The notes under the pieces: model-generated
The model's input: the letters and a program-made list of their open reading frames with translations, nothing else
Database searches by the model: none
What the model was told of the DNA's origin: nothing
Source of the DNA: an uncultured Lachnospiraceae bacterium
GTDB lineage: Bacteria; Bacillota; Clostridia; Lachnospirales; Lachnospiraceae
Assembly: GCA_910578115.1 (NCBI GenBank)
Contig: CAJTPO010000007.1
Coordinates: forward strand, 1 to 64,000
Reading direction: 5' to 3'
DNA: 64,000 bases
Translations under genes and position numbers: made by a program
In this document: positions 1-9,627 of the stretch, one piece after another
How positions within the stretch are numbered: position 1 is the stretch's first letter
Layout of the letters: each line of letters opens with the position of its first letter

Positions 1-29
1 ATAAATAGAATTAAGAGGATGGATATGCT

Positions 30-1949
30 ATGAGAATTTGGAGCAGATTTAAGTTTGTCAGCCGTCTGACCAATCAGTTTTATCTTTGGCTGCGTCGATA
101 CTCGCTCAATACACGCTTTTTTATCGCCTGCATTTCCCTGTGTGTTGTGCCTCTGGTTCTGGCAGCGGGGATTGTATTCTTTACATCCTATTCGAGAGAA
201 ATGGATAATTATATTTCGTTTACACAGCAGAACATGGTGCAGACGAGCAACAATCTGTTTGGTCGTCTGATGAATGTGCGCACTGATGCGATTGATTTTG
301 CCTATAACAGTTATATTCAGGATTATACGAAAGCGTATGGATCCGCGAATTCCAGTGTTGGGCGTGTTCCTGTAACAGAAGAACTTGTCCATTCCGTTGT
401 CGGACGCTTTAATTCCACATCTGATTCATCGGGGGTGATCATCCTTTCTACTGACGGCAGGCCGTGCTATGTCTACAACAATCAGAATCGATTCTATATG
501 TATTTCTATGAGAAAAGTAAGGCAAATATTATGAAAAATGTCGATGACAGCCGCAACGGCTATTGGCATTATGCAACACCGGAAGATTATTATTTGAAAA
601 GTGTGGATCGGTATGCACAGCAGCCCGATGAGCCGGTTATTTACTATGCGCTGAAAATGAAGCGGCTGATAGGGGACGAATCGGTTGGATACCTGATAAT
701 GACATTGCGTGCAGGAGTACTTGCCGAACTGTTTTCCAATCTGGATCGGGATGGTGCGTCTACGGTATATCTGCTGGATCGGGATGGAAATGTCATTATC
801 CATACAGGGGAAGAAGATACCGCTGACAGGGCGGACTGGATGGAATATCTTTCGTCTGTTAATTCCTCCAAAATCGAAGTTTTTCATCCGGAGGGGATGC
901 TGGATAATACATTGATCGCGATGAAGATGGAAGAAACCGGGTGGTATGTGGTAAACGTGATTGACGGGGGCGTCCTGTCGCAGATTGCGTTGAACAGCAG
1001 TACTGGCGTCATTACGCTGCTGTTGATCATGATGGTATTGGTTCCCTGCGTCTTCTTCCTGCTCAACCGCACTATGAAGCCTCCTTTATGGCGCATTGTG
1101 AACAGTCTGAATCGGGTCCAGCAGGGCGATTTTTCTTCGCGTATTCAGGATCAGGGCTGCGATGAATTTGCCATCATTGCGCAAAGTATTGATGCGATGG
1201 CAGGCAGGCTGGAAACGATGATCGAACAGATTAAGAGCAGTGAAAAGCAGCGGCAGGAATTACAGATCGAACTTCTGCAAATGCAGATTAATCCACATTT
1301 CATTACCAATACGCTCAACATGACAGCGTGGATGGCGGATCTGCAGCAACAGACGAAGCTGGCCCATATTTTGCAGAGCCTGTCGTCGCTTCTGAACCGT
1401 ACGCTTCGTTCCGGGCGGGATTTTATACCGCTTTCGGAGGAGCTTGATTACATCCGCTGGTATCTTAACATTCAGCAGTACCGTGGCATAGCTTCCTACA
1501 GACTGAATGTGTCTCTCGATGATTCGCTGTTTGACTGTCTTTTGCCGCCATTTACGCTGGAACCGCTGGTTGAAAATTCTGTGATTCATGGCACCGTAGC
1601 GGGACGCAGTTCCCTTAACATTACGATTAAAGGATTTAGGACAAAGGATATTGTGGAGATCTCGGTTATTGATGATGGATGCGGCATGGATGCCGGCATA
1701 TTGGAGCGGCTCAACCACACGGCAGAAATGCGGACAAGCCGGGAGCACAGCATTCATGGCATCGGGATAGCCAATGTGCAAAAAAGACTTCAAATTTATT
1801 TCGGGGAGGAATATGGCGTTTCGTATGACAGCATGCCGGGGTGCTTTACAATTGCAACGGTAAGGATTCCGGTAAGGATCGATGGAACGGATAAGACAGA
1901 GGAGCAGAAAGAGAGGTGGGAGAATGTACCATGTGATGATTGTCGATGA
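30..1949 (+). CDS. Sensor histidine kinase, YesM/LytS type (membrane-bound)
   Basis: This 639-residue protein is the sensor half of a two-component pair. A first membrane segment lies at about residues 31-53, followed by a large extracytoplasmic sensor region, a second membrane segment at about 325-345, a HAMP-like linker, and a His_kinase domain with the phospho-acceptor motif INPHF (His423). The C-terminal ATPase has NSVIHG, DDGCGMD and HGIGIANV boxes. The ATG at 30 has a weak AAGAGGA upstream. Its 3' end overlaps the response regulator gene by 26 bases, so the two are translated together. In Firmicutes such pairs usually control a neighbouring sugar ABC transporter, here the genes from 3688 on. 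The inducer cannot be read from the sequence. Confidence 0.93.
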   Translation: MRIWSRFKFVSRLTNQFYLWLRRYSLNTRFFIACISLCVVPLVLAAGIVFFTSYSREMDNYISFTQQNMVQTSNNLFGRLMNVRTDAIDFAYNSYIQDYTKAYGSANSSVGRVPVTEELVHSVVGRFNSTSDSSGVIILSTDGRPCYVYNNQNRFYMYFYEKSKANIMKNVDDSRNGYWHYATPEDYYLKSVDRYAQQPDEPVIYYALKMKRLIGDESVGYLIMTLRAGVLAELFSNLDRDGASTVYLLDRDGNVIIHTGEEDTADRADWMEYLSSVNSSKIEVFHPEGMLDNTLIAMKMEETGWYVVNVIDGGVLSQIALNSSTGVITLLLIMMVLVPCVFFLLNRTMKPPLWRIVNSLNRVQQGDFSSRIQDQGCDEFAIIAQSIDAMAGRLETMIEQIKSSEKQRQELQIELLQMQINPHFITNTLNMTAWMADLQQQTKLAHILQSLSSLLNRTLRSGRDFIPLSEELDYIRWYLNIQQYRGIASYRLNVSLDDSLFDCLLPPFTLEPLVENSVIHGTVAGRSSLNITIKGFRTKDIVEISVIDDGCGMDAGILERLNHTAEMRTSREHSIHGIGIANVQKRLQIYFGEEYGVSYDSMPGCFTIATVRIPVRIDGTDKTEEQKERWENVPCDDCR

Positions 1950-3537
1950 TGAATTATATGCCCGGACACGTCTGAAAGTGGATCTGTGTCTGGAACGGGA
2001 TGGGTTTCTTGTAGATCAGGAAGCGGCAAACGGGCAGGAAGCCCTGGAAAAGATGCGCTGCCTGTGCCCGGATATTCTGCTTACCGATATGTGTATGCCC
2101 GATATGAACGGCGCGGATTTGATTGAACAGGTAAAGAGGATGTATCCGGATCTGCCGGTAATCGTGCTGAGCGGATATGAAGATTATGCTTATGTACGTT
2201 CGAGTTTGAAGCTCGGTGCGATTGACTATCTGCTCAAGCACAATTTGAACCGTGAGGTTGTTTTGGAAGCACTCCAGAAATGTGTTGAACAGATCAGGCA
2301 GTCGGGGAGAAAGGATATACGGAATCAGCAGACATACGGGCAAAACAACGAAAAGGAAAATCAGCGTCGTCTGGTACTTAGCCTGTTAAACGGTGATGAT
2401 GTTGATCCTGCAGTCTTTTCAGAGCAGCTTCCGTTTCTGAAGCATGGCAGTAATATCCAGCTGATCCTGATGCAGATTGACAACATTCACAAGCTGGAAC
2501 AGGAAGGCGGCAAAATTGAGCTGGCAATGCTCAGTCCGTCCATCATCTCGATTCTTCAGGAGGTCATTCGCCAATATGCGCAGGGTACCATTGTGGAAAT
2601 CGGAGGTGGGGAGTTCGTTGCCTTTGTTTTATTTGAAGGCTGGAACAGCCAGCAGTACTATTGGAATATCAGCAGGCAGCTGGTACAGTCTCTTCGGCAG
2701 AACCTGGAGAAATACACAAACCTGACAGCATCGTTTGTACTGGGAAAGCGGGTAAAGGCAGCCAACCTGCCAGACTGTTATCGTCAGGCGCGGCAGGAGA
2801 TGTCGCTGCGGTATCTGACTGGTTATGGATCCCTGATCAATGTTTCGGAAAGCCGCTCTATGAAATCTGAAAAATTCGTCACGTTGGACACTGCGTCTGA
2901 AAAGGAGATTGCCAACGCTGTGGAAAGTCGGGAACATGAGTACTGTATGTCTGCGGTACAGGCTGTCTTTGACAGATTGTTGTGTGGAGAGGCTGATCGT
3001 ACTTCCTGTCAGATTATATGCCTGGAACTGCTGAACCTGGTTATCCGTAATATTAAAACGGTTCCGCTCAGCAACGAGCTGCAGGAATTCTGTACGCTGA
3101 TGAGGGTTGAAATACTGAACAGCGACAATATTCAGGAAAACCGCCGTCTGATTGTGTCTGCATATGACAAAATGTTTGAATTTTTTCAGACGGCAGACCG
3201 ATTTGCAGACTATAATTCCAATACTGTTAAAGCGTTGGAGTATGTCCATGCACATTATCAGGAAGAGCTTGGACTGGATGCGGTAGCCAGAAATTTGAAT
3301 GTCAGCAAGTCATATCTAAGCCGTATTTTCAGCCAGGACTGTGGCAAAAGCTTTACGGAATATGTTGCCGATTATCGTGTTGAACAGGCCAAAATACTGC
3401 TTGCACAGGGTGTGCCCATTAAAGAAGTCTCAGAGCGGGTGGGTATTGGTAATCAATCCTATTTTTTTCGTGTTTTTAAATCCTATACTGGCACAACACC
3501 ACATGCCTGGGAAAGAAAAAGTAAAAATTGTACATAA
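1924..3537 (+). CDS. Response regulator with AraC-type DNA-binding domain, YesN type
   Basis: The protein has 537 residues when started at the ATG at 1924, which opens directly with the receiver core (D8, D9, phospho-acceptor Asp55 in LTDMCMP, K in LLKHN). The in-frame ATG at 1882 would add 14 residues and lacks a good ribosome binding site, while GAGAGGTGG precedes 1924. The middle of about 300 residues is the poorly conserved YesN linker. The last 100 residues hold two helix-turn-helices of the AraC family (GLDAVARNLNVSKSYLSRIF and the IKEVSERVGIGNQSYFFRVF helix). It overlaps the kinase gene and should activate the ABC transporter that follows. Confidence 0.93.
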   Translation: MYHVMIVDDELYARTRLKVDLCLERDGFLVDQEAANGQEALEKMRCLCPDILLTDMCMPDMNGADLIEQVKRMYPDLPVIVLSGYEDYAYVRSSLKLGAIDYLLKHNLNREVVLEALQKCVEQIRQSGRKDIRNQQTYGQNNEKENQRRLVLSLLNGDDVDPAVFSEQLPFLKHGSNIQLILMQIDNIHKLEQEGGKIELAMLSPSIISILQEVIRQYAQGTIVEIGGGEFVAFVLFEGWNSQQYYWNISRQLVQSLRQNLEKYTNLTASFVLGKRVKAANLPDCYRQARQEMSLRYLTGYGSLINVSESRSMKSEKFVTLDTASEKEIANAVESREHEYCMSAVQAVFDRLLCGEADRTSCQIICLELLNLVIRNIKTVPLSNELQEFCTLMRVEILNSDNIQENRRLIVSAYDKMFEFFQTADRFADYNSNTVKALEYVHAHYQEELGLDAVARNLNVSKSYLSRIFSQDCGKSFTEYVADYRVEQAKILLAQGVPIKEVSERVGIGNQSYFFRVFKSYTGTTPHAWERKSKNCT

Positions 3538-3608
3538 AATGTCATTGTTTTGCACATTTATTTTTCATATTTATGTGTTGTTTTGGATATTTTAGACAAT
3601 CCTGTGGA

Positions 3609-3637
3609 TTGGAGTTTTGTTTTCAGCAATCTATAAT
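3609..3637 (+). promoter_or_regulatory. Candidate sigma-A promoter of the sugar transporter operon
   Basis: TTGGAG (3609-3614) and a perfect TATAAT (3632-3637) are 17 bases apart, about 50 bases upstream of the solute-binding protein gene. It would let the transporter be transcribed apart from the two-component genes. The poor -35 fits a promoter that needs an activator, such as the adjacent AraC-type regulator. Confidence 0.6.
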
Positions 3638-3687
3638 GATATCGAAAGAACAGGAAAACCTGACTTAAACAAACATAGGAGGATGTA

Positions 3688-5058
3688 ATGATGAAAGTGA
3701 AAAAACTGACAGCTTTAGTATTATCGCTTCTTTTGACCGTATCCGCGACAGCCTGTTCCAATGGCGGCGGCGATACGGCGTCCGGCAGCGATACCACAGG
3801 AAGCCCTGACACAACTGAAACGGAAGAAACGACGGAGCCGGCCGAACCCATCGAACTGATCTGCTGGGTTAACGAGGCACATACGGATATCTTTGAATAT
3901 GGAGCTGAACTTTACAATGAAGCGCATCCCAACAATCCCATTGAGTTGAGTCTGGAATTTTATCCGGTTACCGAAATGCATAACAAGCTTCTCATTGCTT
4001 TGCAGTCCGGTGTGGGCGCTCCCGATATTGTGGATGTTAATCTTACCTGGTGGTCGAACTTTATGCAGGGTGATATCCAGCTTGTTCCGCTCAATGATAT
4101 TGTGGAGACGGGACTGGATCATATGGTCAGTTCCCGATTTGAGTTGTATGCCAAAGACGGTACCTATTATGGGATACCTACCCATGTGGGTGCCACCTGC
4201 ATGTATTATAATATGGATCTGATCAGGCAGGCCGGCGTAACCATAGAAGAGATTGACGCGATTGAAACATGGGATCAATATCTTGAGATCGGACGCAGAG
4301 TTACGGATGCGACGGGCAGGGCGTGGACCGCATATGAAACCCTGAACCAGCGCCCTTATTGGCCGCTGCTGAATGAATGCGGACTGGATTATATCGACGC
4401 GGACGGTAATGTGACGATGGACAATGAAGAAAACATTGCTGTACTGGAGTGGATGTATGACGTATTTGAAGAAGGACTGGCAGTGGAGGCTCCCGGCGGA
4501 GACCTGATCAACGAGAACTTTTATAACTGGATGAACGAAGGCAACTGCGCTTCCGTACTGATGCCATCCTGGTATATGATTCGTCTGATGGACTATATGC
4601 CGGACCTGTCCGGTAAAATGATCATGCGTCCGGTTCCCGTATTTGAGGAGGGACAGCCCCGTTCCACCTGTGTAGGAGGTACACCGACAGCGATCACAAA
4701 CCAGTGCAAATATATTGAGGAAGCCAAGGAATTTCTGTATTGGGCAAAATTGAGCGATGAAGGTTCTATCGGCATTTGGGAAACCTGTAAATTCGATCCG
4801 GTTAATCTTAATGTATGGACCGATGCAAGACTGACTGAACCAATGGATTATTTCAGCGGGGAATCGTTCTTTGATATTATGATGCCGTATATTGAGAACG
4901 GTATTCCGTCCCCTGTCAATCCAAGTGATGCGAAATCTACGACGGCTCAGGAGTTAATGCGCAATAACGTGATGTATCAGGTATTTGTTACGCAGGAAAA
5001 GAGTCCTGAGCAGGCACTGACCGATGCGGCCAATGAGGTGCGCAATTTGAAAGACTGA
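3688..5058 (+). CDS. Sugar ABC transporter substrate-binding lipoprotein
   Basis: A 456-residue extracellular solute-binding protein of family 1. Residues 1-22 form a lipoprotein signal peptide ending in a lipobox with Cys23 (SATAC). A Ser/Thr/Glu-rich linker follows (about 24-50), then the bilobal binding fold beginning PIELICWVNE. AGGAGG at 3677-3682 serves the ATG at 3688 or the adjacent ATG at 3691. It captures a sugar or oligosaccharide outside the membrane and hands it to the permeases at 5106 and 6087. The substrate is unknown; membership in the family is clear. Confidence 0.93.
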   Translation: MMKVKKLTALVLSLLLTVSATACSNGGGDTASGSDTTGSPDTTETEETTEPAEPIELICWVNEAHTDIFEYGAELYNEAHPNNPIELSLEFYPVTEMHNKLLIALQSGVGAPDIVDVNLTWWSNFMQGDIQLVPLNDIVETGLDHMVSSRFELYAKDGTYYGIPTHVGATCMYYNMDLIRQAGVTIEEIDAIETWDQYLEIGRRVTDATGRAWTAYETLNQRPYWPLLNECGLDYIDADGNVTMDNEENIAVLEWMYDVFEEGLAVEAPGGDLINENFYNWMNEGNCASVLMPSWYMIRLMDYMPDLSGKMIMRPVPVFEEGQPRSTCVGGTPTAITNQCKYIEEAKEFLYWAKLSDEGSIGIWETCKFDPVNLNVWTDARLTEPMDYFSGESFFDIMMPYIENGIPSPVNPSDAKSTTAQELMRNNVMYQVFVTQEKSPEQALTDAANEVRNLKD

Positions 5059-5105
5059 TCTGTGGAAACAGGAAAGCGATTATAACATAATGAGAGGTGA
5101 TTGAT

Positions 5106-6026
5106 ATGCAGACGAAGCAGGTTCATACTTCCTGGAATCCGAAACGTATTCTATACAGTAAAAAAGCAGCCCCTTATATATTTGTAGCCCCATTTGCAGC
5201 CTCATTCCTTATTTTTTTTCTATATCCTTCCATTGAAACGGTTTACATGAGCTTTATGAGCATGGAAGGCTTTGGGAAAGAGAAGTTTGTTGGGTTTTAC
5301 AATTACGAGAGGCTGTTTAATTACCATTTTGGCCACGCCATCCTTACGAATACCATTTATACCGCGTGTGTGCTGGTGATCATGATGACCGTTCCGATCG
5401 TGCTGGCCGTGATCGTTAATTCCAGGTTGTTGAAGCTGCGAAACCTGTTTCGTGCGGCATTTTTCATCCCGTCGCTGGTGTCGGCGCTGATTGCCGGTAT
5501 TGCGTTCCGCCTGATGTTCAGTGATATGGACTCCGGCCTGTTTAATCAGATCCTGCATCTGTTTGGCAGGGAAAGCATCGCCTGGAATATGGGGTATTCT
5601 ACAGGTATCCTGATGATGGTAACACTGGATGTCTGGAAATCAATTGGTATCAACATGGTCTACTGTCTGTCTGCACTGCAAAGTATTCCTGAGGATATCT
5701 ATGAATCGGCGGAAATCGACGGTGCATCCGCAGTTCGTAAATTTTGGAATATTACCGTGCCCATGCTCAAACCTACACTGATCTATATATTTACGCTTAC
5801 GGTTATTGCCGGTTATAGAATGTTTACGGAAAGCTATGTCTACTGGGTGGACTCGACTCCGGGAGATATCGGTTTGACAATTGTACGATACCTGTACCAG
5901 ATGTCGTTCCAGCGTAATGACATGGGCTTCGGCAGTGCCATAGGGATTGTGCTGCTGGCGATTATTATGATGATCAACCTTGTTCAGCTGCGTGGTTTTG
6001 GAATGTTCGGTAAGGAGAAGGATTGA
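5106..6026 (+). CDS. Sugar ABC transporter permease (MalF/UgpA-like)
   Basis: A 306-residue inner-membrane permease with about six hydrophobic segments. The ABC-contact EAA loop is clear: YESAEIDGASAV followed by FWNITVPML. The ATG at 5106 is preferred over the GTG at 5097 because that GTG lies inside the GAGAGGTG ribosome binding site. It pairs with the permease at 6087. No nucleotide-binding subunit is encoded nearby, as is common for CUT1 transporters that share an MsmX-like ATPase. Confidence 0.93.
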   Translation: MQTKQVHTSWNPKRILYSKKAAPYIFVAPFAASFLIFFLYPSIETVYMSFMSMEGFGKEKFVGFYNYERLFNYHFGHAILTNTIYTACVLVIMMTVPIVLAVIVNSRLLKLRNLFRAAFFIPSLVSALIAGIAFRLMFSDMDSGLFNQILHLFGRESIAWNMGYSTGILMMVTLDVWKSIGINMVYCLSALQSIPEDIYESAEIDGASAVRKFWNITVPMLKPTLIYIFTLTVIAGYRMFTESYVYWVDSTPGDIGLTIVRYLYQMSFQRNDMGFGSAIGIVLLAIIMMINLVQLRGFGMFGKEKD

Positions 6027-6034
6027 AGATTAAT

Positions 6035-6065
6035 GCTTTTGTCTCAACACAGTTGAGACAAAAGC
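6035..6065 (+). repeat. Perfect 14-bp hairpin between the two permease genes
   Basis: GCTTTTGTCTCAAC (6035-6048), loop ACA, then its exact reverse complement (6052-6065). It sits just after the first permease stop codon and 21 bases before the start of the second permease. There is no T run after it, so a simple terminator is unlikely. It could stabilise or process the mRNA, or tune the relative amount of the second permease. Confidence 0.8.
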
Positions 6066-6086
6066 AGCGCAGAAATGGAGAAAATT

Positions 6087-6923
6087 ATGAAAAAGAAAAT
6101 TACATTGCAGTCTGTTTTATTGACAGTTTTTGTCTTGATGGCGGCACTGGTGGCTTTGTTTCCGGTTTACTTTCTGATAGTCGCGTCGCTTCAGCCTACA
6201 CAGTATATGTTCAGCCGTGGACTTTCGCTTGTTTTGGGCGATAACGCTACGCTTGCAAATTTCCGGATACTGGCTGAATATCGCGACGGGTTGTATTTCT
6301 CGTGGTATAAAAACAGCATTATGATCACTGTGCTGCAGAGCGTTTTAGCACTGTTTTTCTCCAGTATGACCGGATATGCGCTTGGTGTATACCGTTTCCG
6401 CGGCCGTGGGCTTATATTCACACTGATGCTGCTTGTTATGATGATCCCGCTGGAAATCATTATGTTGCCGTTGTATAAGCTCTGTATTGGTATGAAGATT
6501 ATTAATACAACCGCGGGCGTGATCCTTCCGTTTATCCTGTCTCCGATCTGTATTTTCTTCTTTCAGCAGTATGTATCGGGTCTGGGAGACAGTTTTATGG
6601 AAGCGGCGCGCATCGATGGCTGTACGGAATTCGGCATTTATTTCCGTATCATGGTGCCGCTGATGAAGCCCGCATTTGGAGCAATGACTATTCTGATGGC
6701 AATGAACAGCTGGAACGGTTTCCTGTGGCCTTTGATCGTTCTGCGCACAAATGAAAAACTTACGCTCCCGATTGGTCTGGCTTCTCTGGTCAGCGCCAAT
6801 GCGCAGAAGATGGAGGTGCTGCTGCCAGGTGCCGTGCTGTCTATTGTACCGATTGTTATCCTGTTCCTTTTTAACCAGAAGAAATTTATTAACGGACTGA
6901 CCAGTGGCGGAGTCAAAGCGTAA
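6087..6923 (+). CDS. Sugar ABC transporter permease (MalG/UgpE-like)
   Basis: A 278-residue permease with about six membrane segments and the EAA motif MEAARIDGCTEF followed by FRIMVPLMKP. The start at 6087 is chosen because GGAG at 6077-6080 is correctly spaced from it; an in-frame ATG at 6075 would place that site inside the gene. The C-terminal sequence NGLTSGGVKA is typical of CUT1 MalG-type permeases. It forms the membrane channel with the 5106 gene product. Confidence 0.93.
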   Translation: MKKKITLQSVLLTVFVLMAALVALFPVYFLIVASLQPTQYMFSRGLSLVLGDNATLANFRILAEYRDGLYFSWYKNSIMITVLQSVLALFFSSMTGYALGVYRFRGRGLIFTLMLLVMMIPLEIIMLPLYKLCIGMKIINTTAGVILPFILSPICIFFFQQYVSGLGDSFMEAARIDGCTEFGIYFRIMVPLMKPAFGAMTILMAMNSWNGFLWPLIVLRTNEKLTLPIGLASLVSANAQKMEVLLPGAVLSIVPIVILFLFNQKKFINGLTSGGVKA

Positions 6924-6956
6924 AGTATCGTGGGTTAAACCAGGGAGAAAAAAGAT

Positions 6957-7769
6957 ATGAAAACAGCATATACCGGCTGGATGTGGGTAAACCAGCACGT
7001 TGAGAATCCGAACCGGTTTCGGAGTCAATTTATACAATGCGTTAAAGAATTGGCATATTTAGAATATGAATACCTTGAAAATTTTCCATTTATAAGAAGA
7101 CATTTCACTCCGGGTGAAGTACAAAAGATCTGTGACCAGCATGGTGTTTCCATGTCCGCTTTGTACTGTAATTTAAGTGAAGGACTGGACGAACTCAAAA
7201 GGGATGCCGAGTATACGGCGGCAATGGGAGGAAAATATCTTATCTGTTCAAGCAGGAACTGGCCTGAAGATCAGGGACTGGATTGTCCGGCCGACTGGGA
7301 TGCGGTTAAGAAAGATGCACTTCTCTGCAACGAATTGGGAAGCTGCTGTAAAGACGCAGGCATTAGACTTCTGCATAACCATCATTCCTATACGACTGTC
7401 TGCCGCCGTCCGGAGATTGATGAATTTGCCCGACAAACAGATCCGGATCTCGTTGGATTCTGTGTAGATGACGGTCACGCGATGGCTGCGGGAGTTGACA
7501 TAATTCGTCTGGTAAAAGATTATGCGAAGCGGATTGAATACGTCCATATTAAGGATTTGGATCCTGCGCTGTCATGGCGCGGACGCGGATTGAGCTGGGT
7601 TCCCCTGGGAAGGGGGACGCTGGATCTTCCCGGGTTTTTTGAAGCTCTTCGGGAAATAGAATTTGATGGAATTGTCTGTGCAGGACTTCCGGCTGGCTGT
7701 GAGGAAATTAATCATTTTGAATCGGCAAGGCTGTCACGTCTGTATTTAAGAAATGCACAGGGACTGTAA
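6957..7769 (+). CDS. Sugar phosphate isomerase/epimerase-like TIM barrel
   Basis: A 270-residue AP-endonuclease-2/xylose-isomerase-like barrel. Candidate metal-binding residues typical of the family are visible: HNHHSY near residue 141, a DDGHAMAAG motif near 167 (Asp and His), and VHIKDLD near 195. Located directly behind the sugar permeases, it probably processes the imported sugar or polyol, for example by epimerisation or dehydration as in inositol and ketose catabolism. The exact reaction cannot be assigned. Its stop codon overlaps a possible start of the next gene. Confidence 0.85.
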   Translation: MKTAYTGWMWVNQHVENPNRFRSQFIQCVKELAYLEYEYLENFPFIRRHFTPGEVQKICDQHGVSMSALYCNLSEGLDELKRDAEYTAAMGGKYLICSSRNWPEDQGLDCPADWDAVKKDALLCNELGSCCKDAGIRLLHNHHSYTTVCRRPEIDEFARQTDPDLVGFCVDDGHAMAAGVDIIRLVKDYAKRIEYVHIKDLDPALSWRGRGLSWVPLGRGTLDLPGFFEALREIEFDGIVCAGLPAGCEEINHFESARLSRLYLRNAQGL

Positions 7770-7783
7770 TGTGGGAGAGTTTC

Positions 7784-8545
7784 ATGAACAGCGAATGGTT
7801 ATTTTATCTATATACATTTCTGGCCTGCATTGGTGGTGGATTTGTCCAGTCTACGTCCGGCTTTGGCTTTGGAATTTTTGTGATGGTATTTTTTCCGCTT
7901 TACCTGCCGGTATTGCAGGCCTCCGGACTGTGCAGCCTGATATTGATTTTCCTTTTGAGTACATTAGTATGGCGTTATCGTAAATATATTCAATGGAAAC
8001 ATGCGGTTTTTCCGGCTGCAGTATATCTGGTCGTCAGCACTGTAACGATTCGTCTGGCATCATCGCTCAATCTGTCCGGAATTAACTTTTGGCTGGGAAT
8101 TTTTCTGTTGCTGATTGCCATTTATATGGCATTTATGAGCCAAAAGATTAAAGTTAAGGCAAACAGAGGTGTTGCGGCTGTCTGCGCGTCATTGTCCGGT
8201 GCGGTGGATGGGCTGTTCAGTATAGGCGGTCCGCCAATGACAGTGTATTTTCTTGCTTTATTGGGAAATGACAAGTTGAAGTATCTGGGGACGATACAAT
8301 TCTTTTTCCTGATCACTAATTTCGCGAACAGCTTTAATCGTTTCACGAGTGGTATTTTAGAATCATCTACATTATGTTTGGTGCTTCCCGGTATAGTTGG
8401 GCAATTTATCGGCATCAGACTGGGAAACCGGATAGTAGAACGAATTGACAGCAGGCATTTTCAGATATTTGTATATGTGTTTCTTGCCGTTTCCGGAATC
8501 CTTACCTGTATTTCATCTTTATTTGCCGGTATGCGGGCCGGTTGA
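7784..8545 (+). CDS. TauE/SafE family anion exporter/permease
   Basis: A membrane protein of 253 residues (258 if started at 7769, where the ATG overlaps the previous stop by one base). GGGAGAG at 7773-7779 favours 7784. The first helix carries GGGFVQSTSGFGFGI and the middle repeats the pattern GAVDGLFSIGGPPM, which are the paired glycine-rich signatures of the TauE/SafE (DUF81) family. These proteins move small organic or sulfur-containing anions. As the last gene of the sugar locus it may export a by-product or import a related acid. A strong terminator follows. Confidence 0.88.
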   Translation: MNSEWLFYLYTFLACIGGGFVQSTSGFGFGIFVMVFFPLYLPVLQASGLCSLILIFLLSTLVWRYRKYIQWKHAVFPAAVYLVVSTVTIRLASSLNLSGINFWLGIFLLLIAIYMAFMSQKIKVKANRGVAAVCASLSGAVDGLFSIGGPPMTVYFLALLGNDKLKYLGTIQFFFLITNFANSFNRFTSGILESSTLCLVLPGIVGQFIGIRLGNRIVERIDSRHFQIFVYVFLAVSGILTCISSLFAGMRAG

Positions 8546-8556
8546 AAGCCTGCTGA

Positions 8557-8599
8557 CTGCCGCCGTTTCGAGGTATCTATATGAAACGGCGGCAGTTTT
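8557..8599. terminator. Bidirectional terminator
   Basis: CTGCCGCCGTTTC (8557-8569) pairs with GAAACGGCGGCAG (8583-8595), a perfect 13-bp stem followed by TTTTATC. It separates the convergent TauE-like gene and the minus-strand gene ending at 8604. Confidence 0.9.
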
Positions 8600-8603
8600 A
8601 TCG

Positions 8604-9455
8604 TTAAACGTCCCGCATATTACTGCCAAACAGATCCAGAATACTGGTATACGTCAAAGCAGCATTCAGGGAGGAGGCAGGATTTTTCGGAAGAGGAACG
8701 CCTGGTGCATTTACCGTACCGGAAGTGAGGAAGCTGTGTTGGCGTTGTGAGCTTATATATTGCTGCCTGCTGTATTCCTCCTGTAGAACGGAGCGCTTTG
8801 CGATGTCTCTTTTGATATCGCGTTCCACTTGTTCTTTTAACAGCTTTTTCATGCGTTTATGGCGCTTGATCCACCAGTCTTCCACATCGTCGTCGTCATC
8901 ATCATCGGAGCGGCTGCCGTTCAGGGCGGATTTGCTGAAGCCGTCTCCGCGGTGTTCTTCTATGGAAGCGCCGAAACGTTCAAATATGACACAGCCTTCG
9001 TTGTTACCCCAGCCGAAGAAGGGATTGCGCACGGCTCTGTCTTCTACGAAATACCCCAGGATCCAGGCCTCGTAGTCCGGATCTTTCCGCATTTGTTCCC
9101 AGCCTTTATCGGAGATGGTGATGGTGGTCGTGTCGTTAACTCTCGTAGAATCGTAGGGAATGGTATCCAACAGGGCAAAGAACCAGGCCTGATATTCTGC
9201 CATGGTCATATTTTCGGTGGAGATGCCGGCAGCATTTTTTTCGCGTACTGCTCTGCCGGCCTTTACCTGTTGATCCACATGGCTGGCATGATCGGGATGT
9301 TTTCTTTTATATTCGTCAACCACACTTTCCTGTACGAGATCTTTAAAGGTGCCGGCAGTGTCGGCAGTTTTTGCAGAGCTTTCCGAGGAAGTTCTGACGG
9401 GACTTCTCATCGAGGCCTGGAGATGACTGAGGGCGGCTGTGTAGGTTATGCTCAT
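8604..9455 (-). CDS. Protein of unknown function with poly-Asp stretch
   Basis: A cytoplasmic-looking 283-residue protein that I do not recognise. The start at 9455 is well supported by AACGGAGGAACGATC directly before the ATG on the minus strand; the open frame extends further upstream but without a comparable site. Visible features: a Ser/Thr-rich N-terminus, a central part with the motif MTMAEYQAWFFALLDTIPYDS and ITISDKGWEQM, seven consecutive Asp residues, then a very basic helix (WWIKRHKRMKKLLKEQ) that may form a coiled coil. Codon use is like its neighbours. Central motifs resemble recurrent Lachnospiraceae hypothetical proteins in my memory, which is weak evidence. No signal peptide. 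Confidence 0.8.
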   Translation of the reverse strand: MSITYTAALSHLQASMRSPVRTSSESSAKTADTAGTFKDLVQESVVDEYKRKHPDHASHVDQQVKAGRAVREKNAAGISTENMTMAEYQAWFFALLDTIPYDSTRVNDTTTITISDKGWEQMRKDPDYEAWILGYFVEDRAVRNPFFGWGNNEGCVIFERFGASIEEHRGDGFSKSALNGSRSDDDDDDDVEDWWIKRHKRMKKLLKEQVERDIKRDIAKRSVLQEEYSRQQYISSQRQHSFLTSGTVNAPGVPLPKNPASSLNAALTYTSILDLFGSNMRDV

Positions 9456-9627
9456 GATCGTTCCTCCGTTTCTGAAATTGTTCTGTAAACCGGTGTTAAT
9501 ATTGTTCTCGTCAGAAACCGGCGGACAGTACAGCAAAAAGCCACAAAACGAGTGTTCTGTGTCATGAATTGTGTGGCTTGAGCGCTGCGCAGAGGGTTTC
9601 AGTGAAAAAATAACGTTATGTAAACCC

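Noticed and set aside
8859..9488. 209-codon plus-strand frame over the Asp-rich gene
   Set aside because: It is antisense to a gene with a strong ribosome binding site and has no start signal.
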